This document shows positions 8,963 to 14,847 of a stretch of DNA of 20,685 nt, piece by piece (within the stretch, counting starts at the first letter, position 1; every line of letters begins with the position of its first letter). Origin of the DNA: JAJRXG01 sp964640065 (GTDB lineage Bacteria; Bacteroidota; Bacteroidia; Chitinophagales; Saprospiraceae); contig CAZXIE010000058.1 in NCBI GenBank assembly GCA_964640065.1, positions 1 to 20,685 on the forward strand, in the 5' to 3' direction. The notes beneath the pieces are model-generated. The model did not search any database. It was not told the origin of the DNA and saw only the letters and a list, made by a program, of their open reading frames with translations. The position numbers were made by a program, and so were the translations under genes.

Positions 8963-10024
8963 CTACAGCTCTATAGTCTTACCTGTCTTCCATGCCTTAT
9001 CAGCGGCTAGAACTACTCTGAGACTATTAACAGCATCACGCATGTGATCATCGAGTTCGATGTCATTATTTATCGCTTGTAGCAAATACTCTTGTTCTAA
9101 ATGACATAACTCATCATGAGACGGTTCATCTGACGTGCTTATCAACTCATCCTTCTTCAGAAACTCACCGTTAGCATCTCGGGCACCATGATGTACTAGG
9201 AGTCCACCAGTTTTTGTATGTCCATCTATGTCATCTGATTCGCCTTTGTCTTGATCGATGATGCTTACACATCCCTTTGGTCCGATAACATCTTTAACAA
9301 AGAAAGCTGTCTCGCTCATCATCGGACCCCAGCCAGCTTCATACCAGCCTACAGAGCCATCATCAAATGTGACTTGAAGCTGGCCATAGTTGTACATGTC
9401 TTCAGCTACCTCATCACTAAGTCTAGCACCTATAGCACTAACTCTGATGGGTTGTGCTCCTGTCATGAGACACATGACATCTATATAGTGGACACCGCAG
9501 TCGACGATAGGTGACATGGAGTTCATAAGCTGCTTATGGGTTTCCCACTTAGTGCCAGAACTTTGTTGATTGAGATTCATGCGCATCACGAGAGGTTTAC
9601 CAAGTCCCTTGGCTACCTCTATAAACTTCGACCAAGCGGGATGTACTCTGAGGATATATCCGATGACCATTTTCTTTCCTTTAGAAGTGGCAAGGTCGAC
9701 CAGCTCTTGTGCTTCTTCGACTGTGTTGGCTAAAGGTTTTTCTACAAATATGTGCGCGTCGGCAGCTAGGGCCATTTTAACATATGCAGCATGAGTGTCG
9801 GGATACGTATTGATCGACACTACATCTGGCTGGGTAGTTGCAAGAGCCTCTTCATATGAGCCGAAGCAGGGATATCCTCCCAGCTCTTGAGAAATAGCTT
9901 CACGACTTTCTGCTCTACGGCTGACAAGTCCTACGATCTTATATTCCTTCATCTTGTGATAAGCGCGAGCATGTGATTTACCCATATTGCCGCAGCCTAC
10001 TACAAGTACTTTAAGTGGTGTCAT
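8963..10024 (-). CDS. Gfo/Idh/MocA-family NAD(P)-dependent oxidoreductase
   Basis: A 353-residue cytoplasmic dehydrogenase. The N-terminal Rossmann fold carries VVGCGNMGKSHARAY (GxGxxG at 10-15), and the signature FVEKP with catalytic-type Lys96 follows. The C-terminal half is the alpha/beta substrate and oligomerisation domain (NLNQQSSGTKWETH ... MSPIVDCGVHYIDVM, including the conserved GVHxID). Members oxidise or reduce sugars, inositols and amino-sugar derivatives with NAD(P). Because it sits beside a galactoside locus, a role in sugar metabolism is reasonable, but the substrate is unknown. It reads towards the symporter with a seven-base gap, so it is a separate transcription unit or the tail of one starting at the receiver gene 130 bases upstream. 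Length is normal and the start ATG is followed directly by the Rossmann strand. Confidence 0.9.
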   Translation of the reverse strand: MTPLKVLVVGCGNMGKSHARAYHKMKEYKIVGLVSRRAESREAISQELGGYPCFGSYEEALATTQPDVVSINTYPDTHAAYVKMALAADAHIFVEKPLANTVEEAQELVDLATSKGKKMVIGYILRVHPAWSKFIEVAKGLGKPLVMRMNLNQQSSGTKWETHKQLMNSMSPIVDCGVHYIDVMCLMTGAQPIRVSAIGARLSDEVAEDMYNYGQLQVTFDDGSVGWYEAGWGPMMSETAFFVKDVIGPKGCVSIIDQDKGESDDIDGHTKTGGLLVHHGARDANGEFLKKDELISTSDEPSHDELCHLEQEYLLQAINNDIELDDHMRDAVNSLRVVLAADKAWKTGKTIEL

Positions 10025-10056
10025 AATCTGAAGATAAGAGAAGTGTTGAGCATCTT

Positions 10057-10087
10057 ATGAAAAGCAGGTCCATTCCTGGTTTTTCAT
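10057..10087 (-). terminator. Weak hairpin between receiver gene and oxidoreductase gene
   Basis: Bases 10057-10068 (ATGAAAAGCAGG) pair with 10075-10087 (CCTGGTTTTTCAT) with one bulged base and a G-T wobble, loop TCCATT. It lies downstream of the receiver gene and upstream of the oxidoreductase on the minus strand. No clear T-run follows on that strand, so it may be a weak terminator, an RNA-stability element or chance. Confidence 0.3.
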
Positions 10088-10154
10088 GTTGGAAGAAGCA
10101 CTTTTTTTACTTATTACTCCTCCATATAGAATAGGCGGTCAAGTTATCTAACTC

Positions 10155-10577
10155 TTACATCTTCTCGCAACGAAGAGTCATCACCTGATCAAGAATTTCT
10201 GTACTAAGTGGTTTTTGAAGAAACTCGCTGACCGTCTCTATTTGTTGAGCTTTGGTTCTATCCTTTGGATTCATACTTGTTGTCAGGATAACGATAGTGG
10301 GCTTTTTATCCGTGTAGCTCAGGTCAAACTGTTCATAAATCTCCAAAAATTCCCATCCATTGAGTCTAGGCATATTTAGATCTAGAAAAATTACATCAGG
10401 AAGTTCTTGTTGAAGCTGAATGCGATTTTTTAAGTCATTTATTGCGTGTTCCGCTAGACTAAATTCACTGAGTGTTTCACAACACTTAGTACTATCTATG
10501 ATAAATTTCGAAAGATAGTTAGTGGCTTCGTCATCATCAATGAGCATGATCTCATTTAATTCGTTGATAGTAGTCAT
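10155..10577 (-). CDS. Stand-alone CheY-like response regulator receiver protein
   Basis: A 140-residue single-domain response regulator with no output domain. The acidic pocket is visible (LIDDD at 12-16), as are the phospho-acceptor Asp66 in VIFLDLNMPRLNG, the switch Thr/Ser in VILTTS (99-101) and Lys122 in FLQKP. All key residues for phosphorylation are therefore present. Such stand-alone receivers are common in Bacteroidota and usually act in phosphorelays or by protein-protein contact. The 39-codon ORF upstream ends two bases before its ATG. No histidine kinase is visible in the window, so its partner and target are unknown; proximity to the cox cluster is suggestive only. Confidence 0.9.
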   Translation of the reverse strand: MTTINELNEIMLIDDDEATNYLSKFIIDSTKCCETLSEFSLAEHAINDLKNRIQLQQELPDVIFLDLNMPRLNGWEFLEIYEQFDLSYTDKKPTIVILTTSMNPKDRTKAQQIETVSEFLQKPLSTEILDQVMTLRCEKM

Positions 10578-10579
10578 GA

Positions 10580-10699
10580 TTAGTGTTTTGGAAATTGAAC
10601 TGGTAGCAACGCCGTCCTCTGATTCCAGTCAGATTTTACCTTGTTGGGTATGACGATCTTGTCGGTTTTCTTCATGGAGGATTTTAGAGAGTTGTTCAT
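10580..10699 (-). CDS. Possible 39-residue ORF upstream of the receiver gene
   Basis: A short ORF starts with ATG at 10699-10697 and stops at 10582-10580, two bases before the receiver ATG. The protein is basic (MNNSLKSSMKKTDKIVIPNK at its start, ending PVQFPKH). It has no Cys, no membrane segment and no motif that I recognise. An in-frame TAG lies 10 bases upstream of the ATG, so it is not the tail of a longer gene here. The tight spacing suggests translational coupling to the receiver or a leader peptide. Being so short, it may also be chance. Confidence 0.35.
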   Translation of the reverse strand: MNNSLKSSMKKTDKIVIPNKVKSDWNQRTALLPVQFPKH

Positions 10700-10907
10700 T
10701 CCATCATTCTACTGATAAGTTAAAGATACATTAGAAAATATCCCAACTTCACACATTGAAACTAGTTTTTTTACCTAATGACGGCTATATGCCAATGATA
10801 ATGGTTTACCAAGTTGCTAGTTACAAGAAGCTACATCTTGAATAAATCTAAGGGCGAGGAAAAATCGGCATGTCATTTTTATCAACCAGCATATGTCTTG
10901 TCACTTT
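10700..10907. other. Intergenic gap downstream of the cox cluster
   Basis: This AT-rich stretch separates the end of the cox cluster from the small ORF and receiver gene, both read on the minus strand. I see a weak inverted repeat at 10824-10840 (CAAGA/TCTTG, seven-base loop) without a T-run, and an A/T-only arm pair around AAAAAT and ATTTTT near 10858-10880. There is no convincing terminator, promoter or RNA gene. The receiver promoter is probably here but cannot be fixed by eye. Confidence 0.5.
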
Positions 10908-11888
10908 TTAGACTCCTACAGGTAAGTATATATCTGGGTCTTTTTCGAAGCTCACCTTACATCCATCACAGCAGAAGTAAACTGATTCGCCGCGATGTTG
11001 GAGCACGTATTTAGCAGTGGATTTTTGTATGGGGATCTTACATACTGGATTAAGATAAAAGTCATCATTTGGTACTTCTGTTAGAGTCGAGCTAGCTTCC
11101 TCATCTTGATTAGCAGATAGTCTGAATTGTTGGATGATCTGAGCAAGGATACTGATAGCCACTTCTTCTGGTAGCTTTCCTCCGATGTCTATGCCAGCAG
11201 GAGTTGAGATTTTTTTGAGTTGATCAAATGTAATCCCATGCTTGCGCAGATCAGTGAAGGTGGATTGTGCTTTCAGTCGACTGGCAACAAAGCCGATATA
11301 ATTACTTTCTATCTCTAGACTCTTTAGTAGAGCAGTCACATCACCATCACCTTGACTACAAACCACTACATACGCTCCATCTAATGCTTCTGTGTTTTCT
11401 AATTTTGATATTTCGAGGACGCGGTCAGCAGTAGGATAGACCGCTGCATCTGCCGAAGCCATGAGTGCGGTGACCCTATAGTCCATCTGCTTGGCGATCT
11501 TACATAGCGCCATACCGATACTCGACTTTCCGATGATAACTAGATGTGGTTTGGGCATGATAGGTTCTATATATACTTCAACTTGACCTCCGCTTTGGCA
11601 TGTCATGTTGTAAGTTTTGGTGTTAGGAAAAGAACTGAGACTTTGATCATTAGTGATGGATACATATCTGGGCTTATGATCTCGGAGCGATAGTAGTGCT
11701 TCTTTAAGTACGATACCTCTTGTACATCCTCCACCAATCCAGCCATAGATTTTTCCATCCTTGGTGATCAGTGCATGATCTCCAGGCTTGCCTGAAGTAG
11801 GTGCTACACGACGCACGATCGATGCATGGGCAAAGGGTATATTACTCTTCACTAATGCTGCCATCTTTTCGATCAGATCATTACGCAT
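10908..11888 (-). CDS. coxF: CoxF-like XdhC-family maturation protein fused to a C-terminal YHS domain
   Basis: With the start at 11888 the protein has 326 residues. It begins with an XdhC/CoxI N-terminal domain (KSNIPFAHASIVRRVAPTSGKPGDHALI, then GWIGGGCTRG with Cys55). A Rossmann-like XdhC C-terminal domain follows (HLVIIGKSSIGMALCKIA, GFVASRLKAQ, STPAGIDIGGKLPEEVAISI). At about residues 279-322 there is an added YHS-type metal-site domain: NPVCKI, YFCCDGCKVSF and EKDPDIYL, with Cys283, 306, 307 and 310. In CO oxidisers, CoxF works with CoxD and CoxE in building the Mo-S-Cu centre and is implicated in the copper step; the extra YHS domain fits metal delivery, which is my inference. The 11888 ATG overlaps the coxE stop by eight bases (ATGCGTAA); an in-frame ATG at 11906 would give 332 residues. 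The name coxF is by position and family. Confidence 0.85.
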   Translation of the reverse strand: MRNDLIEKMAALVKSNIPFAHASIVRRVAPTSGKPGDHALITKDGKIYGWIGGGCTRGIVLKEALLSLRDHKPRYVSITNDQSLSSFPNTKTYNMTCQSGGQVEVYIEPIMPKPHLVIIGKSSIGMALCKIAKQMDYRVTALMASADAAVYPTADRVLEISKLENTEALDGAYVVVCSQGDGDVTALLKSLEIESNYIGFVASRLKAQSTFTDLRKHGITFDQLKKISTPAGIDIGGKLPEEVAISILAQIIQQFRLSANQDEEASSTLTEVPNDDFYLNPVCKIPIQKSTAKYVLQHRGESVYFCCDGCKVSFEKDPDIYLPVGV

Positions 11889-13017
11889 GTGCAAGAATGT
11901 TTTCAAGCTTTAAAAGACTATCAAAGTTATGCGCAGATTCGAATATGTCAATAGATGGAAGAGCTGCCTTCATACCTCGTTGGATGGGTTCATAGCCTCT
12001 CATAGCTTTGAGTGGATTTAACCATACTAATTTTTTAGATCGCCGTTTTAGTTTCGTGATTTGTTCTTCTAGAAGTTTAGTCGGCCCTGTGTCGAGACCA
12101 TCACTCATCACTATGGTGAGGGTCTTTCCATTGAGATATCGCTTGCTGTATTTTTCGTCAAAGTCACCTAGGCATTCACCTATCTTGGTGCCGCTGGACC
12201 AGTGCTCTACATTTTGGGAGATTTTGGACATGGCGATAGCAGCATCGGGGTCATCTATGAGTTCAGTTATTCTTATGAGTGATGTACTAAAGGAAAATGC
12301 CTCGATCTGTCGGAAGTGACTCCTCAGTGACCAAAGAAACTTGAGTAAGAAGTAGGAGTACTTATCCATCGATCCACTTACATCCAGGAGTATCAGTAAT
12401 CTCAACTTCTCCATTTTTCGATTAGATCGATGTAGCTGTATAATGTTCCCACCATTCTGAAGGTTCCTTCTGATACTCGTACGAAGATCGATTGTGCCCG
12501 TCTTGGCCTTTTTTCTTTTTCTCTTGATACGCAGACTCATCTCTCTAACAAGCTGCTCAGCTATCTCATCTAGTTCTTCAGATTGAGAAAAGTTCAACTT
12601 AGAAAAGTCAGTTGATTTTAAAGCCTCTTTGGCATTAGCACCAGTCGTCGTTTTGCTACTGGTCGCCTCTCCAGACTTATCGGACTTGCCGATACCTGTC
12701 ATCACCGCTGTATTCCTGACTTGCTTATGCAGTGAAGTCTGATTTTTTTGATCTCTCTTCTGGGTCAAGCGTGTTCCCCTTTGTCTCCAGAATCTTTTAA
12801 AAATCAACTGAAATAGCTCAACCTCACTTTCATCTTTGCAGTACAAAGCTGTCAGTGCGTGTTCGAATAGATCTGTGTCCCACCAGATGCCTGTGAGCGC
12901 AGTTCTTACTGTGTCTAGGCTACAATCCAATCCTCGTATTAAGCCATAATCTCTTGCTTGTTGTGTAAAGGCAACAAGTGAAGCTTCAAAAGAGGAGTAG
13001 TGGGTGTAGTGATCCAA
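11881..13017 (-). CDS. coxE: CoxE-type VWA-domain protein for CO dehydrogenase maturation
   Basis: A 378-residue cytoplasmic protein of the CoxE/VWA family, partner of the CoxD ATPase in assembling the Mo-Cu active site. The von Willebrand A domain begins near residue 205. Its MIDAS motif is DVSGSM at 212-217, with a supporting Thr in SSGTKIG (Thr277) and Asp306 in IVMSDG. The family ending VWLNPLKAMRGYEPIQRGM is present. The middle (about 80-180) is a basic, low-complexity linker including KRKRKKAK, which often varies. No ATG fits: the frame is closed by TGA just upstream and the first possible start is TTG at 13017, whose product aligns with the usual CoxE N-terminus (FEASLVAFTQQARDYGL). 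The next Met is about residue 106, too late. The stop overlaps the coxF-like start. Confidence 0.88.
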   Translation of the reverse strand: MDHYTHYSSFEASLVAFTQQARDYGLIRGLDCSLDTVRTALTGIWWDTDLFEHALTALYCKDESEVELFQLIFKRFWRQRGTRLTQKRDQKNQTSLHKQVRNTAVMTGIGKSDKSGEATSSKTTTGANAKEALKSTDFSKLNFSQSEELDEIAEQLVREMSLRIKRKRKKAKTGTIDLRTSIRRNLQNGGNIIQLHRSNRKMEKLRLLILLDVSGSMDKYSYFLLKFLWSLRSHFRQIEAFSFSTSLIRITELIDDPDAAIAMSKISQNVEHWSSGTKIGECLGDFDEKYSKRYLNGKTLTIVMSDGLDTGPTKLLEEQITKLKRRSKKLVWLNPLKAMRGYEPIQRGMKAALPSIDIFESAHNFDSLLKLENILAHA

Positions 13018-13032
13018 CCGTCAGTAGACTAC

Positions 13033-13203
13033 TTACCTTAGTTTTTTCATTTCTTCGATACGCTCGCGAGCCGAACTGACATCTGCATCAGTTGACATCA
13101 CACGTGTACCAGGTAAGTCAACACTGTTGTAATGATCTACACTTGCTTTCGCATCTTTCTGTCTCGCGGCTTCTTGGTCTTTATATTCTTCTAAAAGTGA
13201 CAT
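13033..13203 (-). CDS. Small charged protein of unknown function between coxD and coxE
   Basis: A 56-residue protein starting MSLLEEYKDQEAARQKDAKA and ending RERIEEMKKLR. It is highly charged and lacks Cys and membrane segments. It looks mostly helical at both ends, with a short central part (VDLPGTRV). I do not recognise a family. An upstream start at 13278 is possible but would run back into the coxD reading frame and add a basic low-complexity head; the 13203 ATG leaves tidy gaps of 17 bases after coxD and 15 bases before coxE. Its place between two maturation genes suggests an adaptor for the CoxD/CoxE complex, which is inference only. Confidence 0.6.
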   Translation of the reverse strand: MSLLEEYKDQEAARQKDAKASVDHYNSVDLPGTRVMSTDADVSSARERIEEMKKLR

Positions 13204-13220
13204 GGTGTAATATTTTATGT

Positions 13221-14069
13221 TTATGAAAATATTTCTTCTTTGACGAGTTGTATATCTCGTTCGGATTTGAGCAGGCATGATAGCGTTTTCTTCATGCGAT
13301 CATCATCTTGATGAAGTACAGCTATGCCTTTAGCCCAGTCTATGGTCTCCGCTATACCTGGTGTCTTATCTAACTTGAGGTTTCGGATACTACTCACGTA
13401 AGAAGCGACTTCTTCTGCGAGCTGATAATTAATATCGGGGATGTGTTTGTTGATAATCCGGATCTCTTTTTCTAATGAAGGATAGTCAACCCAGTGGTAT
13501 AAGCACCTTCTTTTGAGGGCGTCACTCAGTTCTCTAGTTCGATTAGAGGTAAGTATGACAGTAGGCATATGCTCAGCCTTTATCGTCCCTAACTCGGGTA
13601 TGCTGATCTGAAAGTCTGAAAGCAACTCTAGTAAGAAAGCTTCGAACTCTTCATCGGCCCGATCTATCTCGTCTATCAAGAGGACTTTGGGTTTGTCTGA
13701 AGTGATAGCTTCTAAGAGTGGTCTCTTCAGCAGATACTCTTCATCAAAGATCATGCTTTCCTTTTCACGCTCTGACAAGTTGCTGTTCTCGTGGATCTTG
13801 ATGGCTAGGAGTTGCTTCTGATAGTTCCACTCATAGATTGCATTGTTCGTATCAAGTCCCTCATAACACTGGAGTCGGATGAGATCATACCCTTGCAGTT
13901 GAGACATGATATATGCCACTTGAGTTTTGCCTACTCCAGGATCCCCTTCGAGTAGAAGAGGCTTCTGAAGTTGCAACATCAAAAAGATCACGGTGGATAG
14001 ATCCTCCTCTATAACATATCCAAGTTTGTCTATGTCATCTATTAGTTTTCTAGGATCTGTATCCATCAT
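13221..14069 (-). CDS. coxD: CoxD: MoxR-family AAA+ ATPase for Mo-Cu cofactor maturation
   Basis: A 282-residue MoxR-type AAA+ ATPase. Walker A is GDPGVGKT at 42-49, Walker B is VLLIDEID at 129-136, and sensor 1 with the arginine-rich segment is TSNRTRELSDALKRRC near 174-189. Length and order are those of CoxD, which in Oligotropha (Afipia) carboxidovorans is needed for sulfuration of the molybdenum centre of CO dehydrogenase and works with the VWA protein CoxE. Two adjacent Met codons begin the frame; the first at 14069 is used. It begins six bases after the coxG stop and is followed by the 56-residue gene and coxE, so the maturation genes form one tight block. Confidence 0.93.
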   Translation of the reverse strand: MMDTDPRKLIDDIDKLGYVIEEDLSTVIFLMLQLQKPLLLEGDPGVGKTQVAYIMSQLQGYDLIRLQCYEGLDTNNAIYEWNYQKQLLAIKIHENSNLSEREKESMIFDEEYLLKRPLLEAITSDKPKVLLIDEIDRADEEFEAFLLELLSDFQISIPELGTIKAEHMPTVILTSNRTRELSDALKRRCLYHWVDYPSLEKEIRIINKHIPDINYQLAEEVASYVSSIRNLKLDKTPGIAETIDWAKGIAVLHQDDDRMKKTLSCLLKSERDIQLVKEEIFS

Positions 14070-14075
14070 ATTCGT

Positions 14076-14771
14076 CTATTTTTTGCCACCAACAAGTCCC
14101 TTCAGGAAGTCTCCGATACCGCCAAAGATGCTCTTGACCACAGTACCGATCAGGCTTGTTGCATCTAGCGAATTATCAGCAGGAGCTGCTTGTGCTTGTT
14201 CTGTTACTTTTTCTACCGTTTCTTTCACTTGCTCAGCTGCCGCTGTCACAGTTGAAGCTACAGCTGTAGCAGCCGAGGTCTCAACAGCTGTAGCTTCTGG
14301 AGCTGCAGGTGCAGGCGACGCTGTCGCAAGCTTTGCTTTGAAGTTAGTGACGAACTGATTCAGTAGTTGATCGGATACATCATTGATCAGTCGTGAACCA
14401 AACTGCGCTAGCTTTCCTATGATGGTGATATCCATATTAAAGTCCACATGAGTCTTGCCATCTTGCTCAGTCAATGTCCCAACCATCATCATGTCGGCAC
14501 TTCCTTTGCCCTTGCTATCAAGACCTCGTCCTTTGAGCACCATTTTTCGATTAGCTTCATCTAGTTCTACGATTTCTATATCGCCGGCGTATGCTGCTTT
14601 GATAGGGCCAAATTTGGTAACTACTTCACCTTTATAATTACGGTCATCTATCTTTTCGGTGATCGAAGCCCCAGGAACACAGGTGACGATATCTGCTGGA
14701 TCTGCAAGGCTTTTCCAGACTACATCTATCGCTTGATCTATGTCAAAGGACTTTGTGATTTTAGTATTCAT
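14076..14771 (-). CDS. coxG: CoxG: SRPBCC-fold CO dehydrogenase accessory protein
   Basis: A 231-residue CoxG-family protein. The first 150 residues form the SRPBCC (START-like) domain, with the typical opening SFDIDQAIDVVWKSLADP, the VPGASI motif and a KFGPIKAAYAGDIEI core. An Ala/Thr/Val-rich low-complexity linker follows (about 152-200). The tail, LIGTVVKSIFGGIGDFLKGL ending GGKK, resembles an amphipathic or membrane-associated helix. CoxG is known to recruit CO dehydrogenase to the cytoplasmic membrane, and this tail fits that job. It lies 76 bases after coxL across a hairpin and six bases before coxD, so it belongs with the maturation block. Confidence 0.9.
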   Translation of the reverse strand: MNTKITKSFDIDQAIDVVWKSLADPADIVTCVPGASITEKIDDRNYKGEVVTKFGPIKAAYAGDIEIVELDEANRKMVLKGRGLDSKGKGSADMMMVGTLTEQDGKTHVDFNMDITIIGKLAQFGSRLINDVSDQLLNQFVTNFKAKLATASPAPAAPEATAVETSAATAVASTVTAAAEQVKETVEKVTEQAQAAPADNSLDATSLIGTVVKSIFGGIGDFLKGLVGGKK

Positions 14772-14792
14772 CTAATTGGTTTGTATTGAAAA

Positions 14793-14823
14793 AGCAGAAT
14801 GTCTTTGTTGAAGACATCCTGCT
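14793..14823 (-). terminator. Terminator-like hairpin between coxL and coxG
   Basis: Bases 14793-14805 (AGCAGAATGTCTT) pair with 14811-14823 (AAGACATCCTGCT): 13 positions, one A-C mismatch, five-base loop. On the minus strand the stem is followed directly by a T-run (CTGCTTTTTC). It ends 21 bases before the coxG start and begins 24 bases after the coxL stop, where it could stop part of the transcription or stabilise the coxMSL message. Confidence 0.6.
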
Positions 14824-14847
14824 ATGAAAGTAATATTTACGAAAGTG

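Noticed and set aside
10824..10840. Hairpin CAAGA/TCTTG as terminator of the cox cluster
   Set aside because: The stem is only five base pairs and no T-run follows on the minus strand.
13204..13278. Longer N-terminus for the small gene between coxD and coxE
   Set aside because: It would overlap the coxD coding end by 58 bases and adds a basic, low-complexity head; the ATG at 13203 gives normal operon spacing.
13993..14358. Plus-strand ORF with Ala/Ser/Val-rich product
   Set aside because: It is the antisense of the coxG Ala-rich linker and the coxD start; low-complexity codons on one strand keep the opposite frame open.
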